From Zonotrichia leucophrys gambelii (Eukaryota; Chordata; Aves; Passeriformes; Passerellidae): 64,000 nt of DNA. Below the pieces are notes generated by a model, which saw only the letters and a program-made list of their open reading frames with translations, ran no database searches and was not told the DNA's origin. Below, one piece after another: positions 12,823 through 23,595 of the stretch; the stretch's first letter is position 1, and each line of letters begins with the position of its first letter. The position numbers and the translations under genes are program-made. Location: the NCBI RefSeq assembly GCF_028769735.1, contig NC_088172.1, positions 63,643,075 through 63,707,074 of the forward strand. Reading direction: 5' to 3'.

Positions 12823-14958
12823 AGTGACATTTGATTGAAACTCCTAAAAGAAAAACCACACATGAGATCAGGTAAAAGACCTTGGGCTTGATTTCTGCTG
12901 CTTCAATAAATGCAAGGTGCCTTTATCACACCAACTATCTTAACAGCTCAGTGAACAAGGAGCCATGCAGAGGAGCACAAGTTGCATCAGACTAAGACCA
13001 CGACATTTTCCCTACCGTGTATCCATGAGTAAAAATTAAGGCACCATTAATATGAAAACAAACATTGTTGAACAGAAAATGAACCCAAGACAAACAGCAG
13101 AAGAGAGTCAGTTAAAGAAGAAAGGTTTTGCATACATTTGCCAATTTACCTGCTGCTGTATCATTCAACAATGGCAAAGGACAGTCACTGCAGTATTGCA
13201 TCTTGTTATATTTATGCATTTTCCCTTTCTTGCAGGATAGTACAGAAAATAGCTTAATAAAACACCTTTGTGTAATTGTCACCAGTTATTCTTGAATAAT
13301 ATTATTCCCAAAAAATAATTTCATTATTCCTATCCGGGAATTAGGAAAAGCCCCTTAAAAGCCCTGGTTTTGTGATGAATGGAAGTCACAGCATAATCTT
13401 TTGAGGTCTGGAGAACAGTACAATCACATTAAATTCCCTCAGCTCAAGAAATGTCATCTTTACATCAGCTGGTATAAAAAATTGTTTCCAGCCTGAGGCA
13501 GCTATGATAAGGGATTTAGAAGTCATCACCATGTGGGCCAAGAGATACAAAGGAATGCATCACCACATATAAAGTGTCTGCTTCTCAGAATTTTGGAGCT
13601 AATGTTCTCACAGCTGTGTATGACTTAGACCAGCTGGGAAGAAGAAAGGAACTAAATTAGTCACTAGAAGGATCTAATATTTTATCTAACCTGCATTTTA
13701 ACACTCCAGCAGCAGAACTGTTGGTAAGCAAAACAAGATCAGATCGTTATCCAGCAAGGGATGGGGCTGCGAAGTCTCTTGGAAGCACAGTAGAAAACAC
13801 ACAGTCCTGGGGGCAGGCAGGCAAAGATGACATTTCAGTCCTATCTGTGCACTGCTGAGATACTACCAGCAGCTGAACAGCCCTCAGCACAACTGAGGGG
13901 GGCCATAGGTTACACAAAATTACCACAGACCATCTGGCACTCCCAAGAATGCCTGTGCTGCTCCACAGACAAGAGGGAAAACCTTTTGGAAAGACTTACT
14001 CAGTAGCCTTAGCACAGCAGTTTCCCTACAGCAGGCATCAGTTTCTGTAACATGACACACAGGCTCTATGCTCAAGATGAAATCTTTAATGGCATTTACA
14101 GCACTCTTGACTAGGATCAGTTTGTGACCCTCACCCATTTACATGACTAAAGCTCACTTATGGCAGAACTTGGTGGTTTTTGAAAGAGTTGGATGGTTGA
14201 AGTCCACTTTATTCATGGTAATGATATAAAGTGCTAGCAAAGCCTTCACTTGGTGTAGAAATAAGTGAAATGAAAAAAACTCCCACTTTCTGTGGCAGAA
14301 CAAGGGTCCCATGAGAAGATGCTCATCTGAATTTCAATGAGCTAGAGCAATTACTGTAAACATCTCCTGTACAATCCCTCCTAAATGGCTCAAGTGATGA
14401 GCTTTAGTTACCAACACAAAACTTCTTGTACTTCAGATATTCACACAGACGGAGGTCTCTGCTGAACTCACTTTTATTATTCTAACTCTCACCACTTTTG
14501 CACATCTCCTGTTTCCTAACAAAAGGTAAGCAATGGTATTTACACTCTCAAGAGGGCAGCCAGTTATTTAATGTATAAACTTGGAGAATGGCTTGATGTA
14601 TGTTGGTGACTAGGAAAGAGACAGACAGCAGCTTACTAAACATGCTATTTGTTCATTCTTTTATTGGAGGATACTGTCTTCAATGACTGTCAGTCTGCTG
14701 TCAGAAAATAACCTATATTTTAAATCAGGAAAAAAGAGTGTCAAGTAATCTGTATAGTTAGTGGGTGCTTTGCCTTCTTTGGGGTGAAGCTATCAGCTGC
14801 TGAACATATTTCCATTTTTTGTCAATGCATGTTTTCCCATTTTTTTCTTTAGACACAAGGCTATCAAAAGAGTAGCATTCCTAATGAAACATATTCTATT
14901 AAGCTCCCTGACAATGGATGCATCTTTTAGGTCGCAGTGAAAAGTACTGCATTTGTTT

Positions 14959-15081
14959 TAAAAACCAACCAACTAACAAACAAAAAAACCCAAAACCCCC
15001 ACCTCCCCAAAAAGTACTCCAGCATGTGAGCTAGGTTACCCTCCCCTCTCTCCATTAAAAAAAAAAACAAAAACAAACGGA
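14959..15081. repeat. A/C-rich low-complexity pair
   Basis: Two A- and C-rich tracts (about 14959-15014 and 15057-15081) are separated by 40 bases of mixed sequence. The words around aaaagtact occur on both sides of the first tract, which suggests local duplication or slippage. Confidence 0.55.
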
Positions 15082-17180
15082 CAAGAGGAATATATTCCAA
15101 ACTTTTCTTAAGAAAATAAAAGAGAAAAAGGGAAGGGGGGGAGGGAAATTAACTGACAAAATTGATTTTTTGAAACTTGAATCTTCATTAAAGCTGTTTT
15201 GTCAAGAGATTTCTTCATTAGCTTTCTTTTCCTTCTGTTACAAAGTGGTCAAAAATGACATTTCTAAGAGTTCTGCTTTACTTTGAAGCTGTATCTTAAA
15301 TTGAAGTGATCTCAATCTAGGCTGTTTCTATTTGAAACACTACCTAGCAGAATTATAGGTTTCATCTGGAAAAAAGCTTTGGAGGTTTATTTGAATTCAT
15401 GCTATCCAGACTTGATCCTCTTTTGGTTTCAAGAGCCTCCCCAAAAGTGCATCCATGAGCCAGATGCAAATTCTATCTCTGTCTAAAATGTAATCTTAAA
15501 ACTTACTCTTTAAACTTTCCTTAGTGACTCTTTCTTTAGCTTATGATATATACAAATGAGTAATCTGAGCATTTATATGAAGACCAAAAAAGAGAAACTC
15601 TCTCAAGTTATTGCTCTAAGCAAGGGCAGGGTTCGGGGAAGCCTCTTGGGCTCTTGCTTGCTTTTCTATTTTATTGCTCAAGCTGTAAAGCAGGTGTAGC
15701 TAACTACTAAAAGAAACTAAAAAGAACCTATAAAAAAACCAAATATCTATAATCACCTAAAATTAAAATAGTATAAAAATAAAATATTTTTCAAGACACA
15801 GTATCTTGGAAACTTCTTTCTCATAAAAACATGAAAGATTTTCTCTTTCAATCAGTATTCAAATTCTTAGCTCTTAATTACTTGAACTATTTTTAGACTA
15901 ATACCATTTGCACATCTTGGAAAACAAGTTCAGGACTGAATCTTCACCATCTGGGACCTGAAAATTCTATCTGATAAACCTCTGGAAGGAGGAACAAACA
16001 AACATACTCTAAGTATTTAACACTTAAAGAGAAATTTAAATCCTTCTGGGAGCCTAATACGTCAATTAAATCCATACACTCTAGAAACATCAAAACTTGT
16101 TGCTATACTTCATTTTTTAATAAAGAGTATGGTTTTCAAAAAGACAGCATAAAAAGTCCTTAAGACTTGTCTTAAACTTATGGACTGAGGTATATGGAGT
16201 AAAAATGTTAATAAGAGAGGGCTAAGCAGCACACAGAAACAAAGCTTGATCTTCAGGTCTGTTTCCATCATTTTTTCATTCAGATCGGAATATCTTTTAA
16301 ATTTACGAGTTGAGTAAAATATTTCTATATTCAAAAGCATGAGTGAGCAAAATATATAAAACCTTATCCTTATCAATAGAACAAAAAATAGCAAGGGCAA
16401 CAATTTATTAATTATACCTGCTTAGTAATGGAAATGGAAGTAGTGCTTAGTTGGTGGATTACATTTTATTATGACACAAACTCCAATTACAACCCATGAA
16501 AGCCTTTTAAAATACAAATATACTCATTCAGGGCAAAGTTCACTCACTAGAAGATTCCATTACAACAGCACTGTAATATTTGCTAACCATATTTCAAGGA
16601 GAAGCCTAAAGTCAGAGGGGTCACCTAGAACCCTCTTCACACAGCAAAAGAAGGAAATAGAAACGTTAGTGTTTGTTTTTTAAAAAAAAGGCATAAAAAG
16701 ATGTAAATTCTGCATAAGGATTCAGTTCTTAAAATATCTCTATTGTTGTCCTGGTTTGTATTTGCTCTCTCCAATACCCCAAACTGGCATTTTTTCAAAA
16801 CTGTTATATTGACTGTCATTATTTGCTAAAGATGTCCAGAACTCTGCTAAGGGATTCTTTTGGCCCTGCTCAGTGTTGGTTTTTGCATCGGAGCAGAAGG
16901 GTGATTTTTCACCCAGCTGTCATCCCCAATACTTGAGGCTGGACCACTGCTGCTCCAGAGCAGCCCTTTGCACTGGAGAACAGTGATTCTTTCTTTTACC
17001 TGCACCCACTGCCAGGCTGCTGAATGCAGCCATGAACAGAGCTCTTAACACAAACAGTATTTCCTACTTTGAAGTATTTTTGGTATTATTCTAATGCAAG
17101 TTCCTAACACTTTTATGCATATCAATGCTGCATGTACAAGCATTTTTAAGATTTCAAGGTTTTCATGATACCATCCTTAC

Positions 17181-17241
17181 CTATGTAGTTTATCCTCCAG
17201 AATCTCCATGTACTTCTCAGCATTTTCTTTTACACTGGTCA
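17181..17241 (-). CDS. Candidate 61-base internal exon with strong splice sites (unrecognised)
   Basis: On the minus strand this segment is preceded by ggcctttattttgcag and followed by gtaaggatgg, close to textbook acceptor and donor sequences. Only one phase is open: two bases, 19 codons, then two bases. The peptide contains SVKENAEKYMEILEDKL, a charged amphipathic-helix pattern seldom produced by chance in T-rich DNA. In the unspliced frame a stop codon falls immediately after the donor. This is the most exon-like item on the minus strand. I do not recognise the family and cannot exclude chance. Confidence 0.35.
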
Positions 17242-17909
17242 CTGCAAAATAAAGGCCAAAGTTAGGTAATGATATAAATTTACAGTTCTGAGGGGGTTTT
17301 CTTTTTTTAAACCAACTTATCTCTTACCCACATATTTTACACATGTCAGTTAGGAATAAGAATTTCATTAATCTTTTTCACATTCAAATTGCAGTGTGGG
17401 TGTCTTCTCCCTTTTTTCTTGAAAGGCTATTGTATCTCTGTTATAATAATAGATCAATAAAAAATGCATTAACCTCTTGGCTGAGCCAGAAAAATGTTGA
17501 GACTAACAAACACACAATATGCAGAAGCTTCCTCTTGACAAAATAAAAAACAAATAAAGGCAACAATGACAGCTAAAAAAAATCATCCCCACAAAAACAG
17601 AAATATTGTCCATTACTCCTCTTTACCTTCAGGAGAAGTAAGCTAGCCTTACAAATGCATCAGTCCATGCAGAACAGTCCTTTAAATTGTTATCAATCTT
17701 GTATCAAACTTTTCTGATAAAACCAAAACACTACAGAATGAAAAGAAATACCACTCAAGATTGTTAGGAAATTTAGTTTGGAGTATTTTGTGGTTGGTGT
17801 CTGGGGAGATAGTTGTGTGTGCGTCTGTTTCTTTTTAAAGCTCAGACCTAGACATTCTCTTAGCCCCTACAACTTCTTCACCCAGAAGACACTCCAAAAG
17901 ACTACTTAC

Positions 17910-17978
17910 CATAACACACAACAACAAAGCTGTTCTTTTGAATGACCATTGGTACTCCATCAATGGTAAAAAGTAAAC
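17910..17978 (-). CDS. Weak candidate exon upstream of 17181-17241
   Basis: This minus-strand segment ends with an excellent donor (TTATG followed by gtaagtag). One open frame gives LLFTIDGVPMVIQKNSF and leaves one base, which fits the entry phase of the segment at 17181-17241. The acceptor is uncertain: AG choices at 17979-17980 and 17981-17982 both follow ctccattttcctggaa. The frame is closed by a stop near 18018, so any exon must begin downstream of that. Confidence 0.18.
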
Positions 17979-18554
17979 CTCTTCCAGGAAAATGGAGGCT
18001 TTTAGATAATAACTATTTCCACAATATGACAACTTTTCTTCCCTCCTCTCTATAAGCTGCTTGCAAAGTCCAACTCTCATAGGACTGTAAATCACTTGGT
18101 CTCATTCAATTGTACATCAAATATATATTTTATATGAAGAGGCATCCTAAAGAGCATCACTGTTTTTATGGGGAAAACATGCTAAATGGGTCGGGTACCC
18201 TGTGAGTTTACACACTCATCTCCCCCACCTTCCTTACAGTACGATGGCTCCAAGCACAAGTTACACACAAGTGCTTTCCCTTTCTGTGTTTGTTGGGCTT
18301 TTTCCCCTTATAAAGTCGAATGTCCCCCACCAAATCCTGATCTGAAAACTCAGCATTAGCCAAATCAGCTGTGCTAAAGTTTACACACAGAGGAGCTCAC
18401 TGAGATAATACCATTAGCAGCAAGCATCAGGGTCAGTGTAACACCGACTGTCTGCAGAAGGTGGTGCGCGCCAGGTCACACAGCAGTCACACATCACTGA
18501 AGCTGTCTGCAATGCAACGGCAGGTATAGAACGCATGTTGCAAGGTTGATTTAC

Positions 18555-18660
18555 TTGTTTGTTGTTTGTTTTGTTTGATATATGAGTTTATTAGATTAGC
18601 AAACAAGCAAACCAACCAAACAACAAAAAAACCTGAAACAATCAAAAAAACCAAACCCAC
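18555..18660. repeat. TTTG-rich / CAAA-rich foldback
   Basis: A TTTG-type tract (about 18555-18578) faces a CAAA/CCAA-type tract (about 18600-18660) across a 21-base AT-rich spacer. The two can pair imperfectly. It may be a simple repeat that was partly inverted or two independent low-complexity tracts. Confidence 0.55.
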
Positions 18661-21100
18661 CATAGCCCCAGCAGTCTGGAAGCAGGATTCTGCAATATTT
18701 TATTGTACATAGACAACTGCATTAGTTTATACATTCACAGGCCCAATCACTCATTAGAAAAGTGCTGATGGATGTTATGCAAAAGGGTTTATAAGGATTT
18801 CTGCAGTGGCACTGGAGACTAAATAACTTTCCCTAGCTTGTAGCAGGTCTGTAACTACAGTGCTTAGTAAAAGCTCACAGTTTCCTTACCATGCTTTTAT
18901 TCCTACACTTCCTGTAGAACTGTGGAGAGCCTGCAAGCTGGCAAGTCTTTCTTTAATGACAGACTACAGCTTTATAAAAACGGCCAGCACTTCTTGCAAA
19001 CTCCCTATCCATCAATCCCCAAATGTGCTGACCTGAGGCCCGGTGCACACTTTGATAGCAAATAGCTTCAAGGTGTTCGGGTGCTGTACTTCCCCTTCTC
19101 TTGCCATTGTCACAGTGTCCTTCAACGTGAGCTGTTACAACTCAGGGGCTTATTCTTTTGGATAATAAAGTCAGCAGATATTATTAATTTTTGGAGAGGG
19201 ATGAGAAGAGGTGGAGAATCTGTTTCACACTCACTTTGTTTCTAACCGATATAGTGACTTCTTACGTTACATGAAAGATAAACCTTGCTTTCAATTTCTC
19301 CTGCTGTGCTTGTCACTTTTTAATTGGGTTTGATCTGATAGAGTAATTCGCACTTTCACAGTTCAGTCCTGCCCCTACATGCAATTTTACAATGCCCTTG
19401 AAGCACACAGCTTAATATATCAGCATTATTCAATGACAAAAAGTAATGGGCAAGAATACACCACTAGTCAAAAGTAGGTCAGCAAAAAGCTAACACTCAT
19501 TTGGAAATCACCTCACATCACTAAACCCTACTCTCTCCTGTCAAACGTTTTAACTACATTAAAAGAGATGCAAACTTTGCTGCTGAAAGAGAAAGCTCCC
19601 CAGACTAGCTTTGTCTCCTTGCCTTCTTCTCCGTGTAATTGGAAAAGCTGTGTCCTGGAGATTTTGCTGGAAGGAAAACATATCTTCAAAATCTGATTAA
19701 GGTTACTTCCCTTGCAACAAACTGTAGACAGCACTGCAACAAATAATTCCAGCCTTTTAGATCATCCATTGAAATAGAAGACAAGCAAAAGATTAGCAGA
19801 TTTTTTTGTTCTAATTTAATGAATCTATTCACCATCACTTCAAAGTAAAAAAAAAAATGCAAACAGGAAACTGTATGTGCTTTCAATCTGGCCAAGAAGG
19901 TACTAGATGACAGAGAAAGAAAAAAAATAATAATTTATGAGATTCTTCTCTGCATGCCAAATGGTTTATTTTTACATTTAAGTGAATGGAGTTGCCTTTT
20001 TCCACTAGTTCTCTGAGGATTTACATGCTTAGCTTATATTAGCCTTGAGGGGAGTTATTAAAATAAAGAAATATAAACTCTCTATTAAAATTAAGAAGTA
20101 TAAATACTTGCAGAAGATCAAAACACCAGGTTATTTGCTAAGACTAAAAATAAACTTCTCTTGTGAAGTCTTAATTGAAGAAAAGTGAGTCAGCATTTCT
20201 TTCCCTTGTTTTATCTTAAATTTTTCTTACTTCTTACAGCAAAGTCCAATCTTGGAATCAGTTCTGGTCCAACAGGACTGAGAAGCAGCAGTGAGCTCCT
20301 GTGGTGGCCTTTTAATTGCTTCAGAATGTAAATCTGCTGTTTTAGAAGCCGCATAGATACCATTCAATAATTAACCTACATAGCATTCCTTTAAAATATC
20401 ATTACGTGTCATTTCTCATCTGAAGGCAGCCCCAGTGGGGTAATGCTGTTTCTATTACTTACAGAGATTATTCAAGCCCGCACATGAAAGCCTAACATTA
20501 CTTTTATTCTTCAGTTTCTTATTCTTCGGTCCTCAAAATTGAACTTAAAAAGACCTATGGACTATAAGATTTGCTTTGGATACTATGATCAATATTTTCT
20601 AAAACTTTATAAAACCTGAGTATTTGACTGGAGATACCTCAAACCCAGTGTTCATATGGATGCTCCAGATGTAAATGGCTGGCAACTCAGAAAAATAAAT
20701 CTTTAAAATTGAATAAGGGTCTTAAAAAATAGTAGTCAATATCACAGTAGTTTTCACAGATGAGTAGTTCTTTACCAGACAAGTCATTCACCAAGTCCAA
20801 GAGATACAAAGTCTGAAGTAAAGTTTTTGCCTTCCATCCTAGAAGGTATTATTTCTTTTTTTTTTTCTTTTTCTTGTTCTTTTTTTATGGATAGACAGTG
20901 TGGATGAATAATGACACACAGTTTTATACAAAATTAAAGGTTGGAAGAGATGCAATAGCTCCTACACCAACACCCAGCATAAAAAGAACTGCCAGACATT
21001 ACCTGCCTGCATGACAAGCCTGATACCTACAAAATTAGCTTTTCTGATCCACAAGCATAATGTTCCTTCTCAAATATTACATTATGTAGAGTAAAACTCC

Positions 21101-21494
21101 CACTGGTGTAACAGTGTCCACAGGGGTTTTCAGAGGAGGGAAGAGACAAGGATTTGACTTCATGTTTCAGAAGGTGTGATTTATTATTTTATGAAATATA
21201 TTACATTAAAATTATACTAAAAGAATAGAAGAAAAGGTTTCCTCAGAAGGCTAGCTAAGAATAGAAAGGAACGAATAACAAAAGTTTATGTCTCGGACAG
21301 AGAGCCGAGCTAGCTGGGCTGTGATTGGCCATTAATCATAAACATCCAAGAGGGGCCAATCACAGATGCACCTGCTGCATTCCACAGCAGCAGATAATCA
21401 ATGTTTACATTTTGTTGCTGAGGCCTCTCAGCTTCTCAGGAGGAAAAAATCCTAAAGAAAGGATTTTCATGAAAAGATGTCTGCGACACACTGG
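21101..21494 (-). mobile_element. Solo LTR with perfect 6-bp target site duplication (second LTR)
   Basis: The LTR itself is 21107-21488 (382 bases). The hexamer cactgg occurs at 21101-21106 and again at 21489-21494, directly flanking ends that read TGT and ACA. On the minus strand the order is a TGTCGCAGAC start, two CCAAT-type boxes (near 21356-21364 and 21323-21330), and an AATAAA signal near 21180-21185. Minus is therefore the likely transcription direction. A 6-bp duplication is usual for class II (ERVK-type) elements, and the body resembles an LTR abundant in songbird genomes as I remember it. No internal retroviral sequence is present, so this is a solo LTR. The clean ends suggest a fairly recent insertion. 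Confidence 0.88.
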
Positions 21495-22402
21495 CTTCAA
21501 TGACATTTCTGCCTGACTTAAGGATCTAGGAATAAAAATAAAAAAACTGCATAGACATGTATTGATCTGAGGACAGAATTAGGTGTGAAGAAGGCTGACA
21601 TGTTGCTTCTCCTGTCACTATACTTTTTTTAATGTAAAAATTGTTATTCATATTTATATAAAATGAAAGCAGAAAATGATTCTATGCAAGTCTGTCTGAT
21701 CTTTTCTGTCATGAAAGATGTACTGCATTAATGTGTGAAGCTGGGGTCTGAAAAACTGAAGAATGGCTTTGATATATTTAAAGGTTCACTTGAAAAGAGT
21801 GACACTTGACATGACATCTTAACCGTCCAACTACATGTCACGATGATTTATCAAGCCTCAGTAACAAGATTTTGCATTACAGAATGGTGAGGAATTTTGC
21901 ATCCTGCAGACAGACAGGGGAAAACCCCAAAGAACAAGCTCTGTGAAGAACAATGGCTACTCTCCTATACATTGTTCTCAAGGAACCAAAGTAGAAAGAA
22001 CAGAAAAGGTCAGGATTAAAGGCACAAAAATAAATGCCTTATTTAAGAAGTGTAAATACTTTTAAAAGGCAAATGAAATTCTATGCTGGTTCTCAGTCAT
22101 CCAGTAATGAAGGAAATACCGAGATACATAGTTATTATCTGTCTTTTCCAGTAATTGGGGTTTGTTCTAAGAAATGTACTAACCCTCTGAATAACATTGC
22201 AACACAGCACAAAATAACTGAGGGAACCACTGCCACCAGACATGAGATGGCAAAAATTTGGGAGGTCAAATGGACTGGCTATTCTGCAATTAAAAACACT
22301 ACATAAAGGTGAACTGGAAACACAAACATCTGTACTGAACATCTAAGAAATGAAAGCCAGACATTTAAAGACAACCTAATCTTACTTGACTAGAGTAAGA
22401 CT

Positions 22403-22492
22403 GAGTTATGGAATCATCTCAAATTAGGCAGAGAATATTTTCAACTAGAGCTGAAAGTATTCTTTACCTAATTTGAGATGATTTCATAACTT
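22403..22492. repeat. Long near-perfect palindrome, 44-bp arms, 2-base loop
   Basis: The arm at 22403-22446 is complementary to 22449-22492 at 38 of 44 positions, with AG at the centre. All six differences are transitions. If transcribed from the plus strand, four of them become G-U pairs, so 42 of 44 positions could pair in RNA. The shared core is atcatctcaaattagg. It may be a small palindromic transposon remnant (MITE-like), a template-switch product, or a source of double-stranded small RNA. I see no open frame in it. Confidence 0.85.
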
Positions 22493-23442
22493 AATCACAA
22501 GTTTTTTTTCCATAACGCAAAATCACAAGGTTTTTCCCTCTTTCTGTAAGCAGCTGGCCTGGAGAATAGGATACTGTCCTGCCACAGAAATGGAAAGCTG
22601 TGCTTTGCAGTGGCATAGCACTGGCAGGCAGCTCAGGAGCAGCCGCTCTGATGGGTCTGAGATCTGTGAATGCAGCAGGGCTGTACCATGCAGGGCTGCT
22701 AGACAACCTCAGTCCCTCTGGACAGAAAAGATGACTGCAACAACAGCTGGGTGATTCAGTCATGTTGATCTTATCATAATCCCATCTCACACGAGAAGAG
22801 AGGGCTTTCAGGGATCCACTGTCAAATGACACTCCACTGCTTTAAGAGCTCTCAGAGGGATGGAGTATGTAGTGTCTTGTCCATGTGAACATTTCCATCA
22901 GCATCACTTTCCTCTCCAGCACTAGACAGTCAACTGCTCTGATATCACAGGGCAGCACTTCTCTTATATAGAAGCAAACAAATAAAGGTTCCGTCTGGAG
23001 CATCACAGTCTTAAAACATTTTGCTCACTCTCACATTTAAAATCTTGTAGAATATTTCCACTTTATACTCTCTTACTCTGGAAAAATATGGGAAGTAATA
23101 AAAATCTATGAAGAGTAATAGAGAAATACAAAATTGGCACAACACAGGACAGCATAGCATTTTGGCCCTAATACTGCACTGAAACAGGAAAAGACTGAAA
23201 CAGTGTGAACAACTCACCTTCCTCAGGAAGTTCCCCTTGGAGCTGTGGATTACAGAGTGTCTACTGTTCCATTTCTCCCTAGCACCTGGGTACATCCTGA
23301 GCAGAAAGAAGCCTAGTCTATCCTCCAGACATGCTGGGAATGGGTGGGCACTGCAAGCCCAGGAGAAACAGCTTCCTCTCTTTAGGAGATCACATAAAGG
23401 CCAAGTTTGGCCAAATTTTTCCAGGTCAATTGGAAAGATGGC

Positions 23443-23595
23443 AGTATTTTACACATTGTAGAAGCAGGCAAAGAAAATGCCCCTTCTGCTCGTGTCAAAG
23501 TTCTCAGAATATTTACAGATGGCTTAATTTGTAGACCTTGGTGCAACGATGATTTTGAGTATGCAATAAGACAAGTGGCACCTTGCCTTTGATGC
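23443..23595 (+). CDS. Coding-like open segment after a strong acceptor (hypothetical)
   Basis: The segment follows ccaaatttttccag, a good acceptor, and stays open for 50 codons to a TGA at 23593-23595. The peptide starts VNWKDGSILHIVEAGKE and continues through LRIFTDGLICRPWC to a stop after QVAPCL. It has mixed charges and varied codons, and the opposite strand in the same place does not look coding. It could be a 3'-terminal coding exon, or an old retrocopy fragment. No poly(A) signal follows closely. I do not recognise the family. Confidence 0.28.

Larger units (their letters stand above)
9208..21106. other. Unique sequence between the two LTRs, mostly non-coding
   Basis: Apart from the candidate exons and low-complexity tracts listed separately, I see no gene, RNA gene or recognisable transposon here. 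A/T content is high and stops are frequent in all frames. A T-rich stretch lies near 20850-20890. A weak similarity to a reversed CR1 tail near 20930-21010 was not accepted. Confidence 0.5.

Noticed and set aside
20231..20277. Short minus-strand segment with a good acceptor (gcttctcag) and donor (gtaagaa)
   Set aside because: It is only 47 bases, with two competing donors and two open frames. It was not strong enough to list as an exon.
20925..21010. Possible reversed CR1 tail (aaaggttggaagagat followed by accaacacc)
   Set aside because: Only scattered words agree and the spacing does not fit the CR1 tail well enough.
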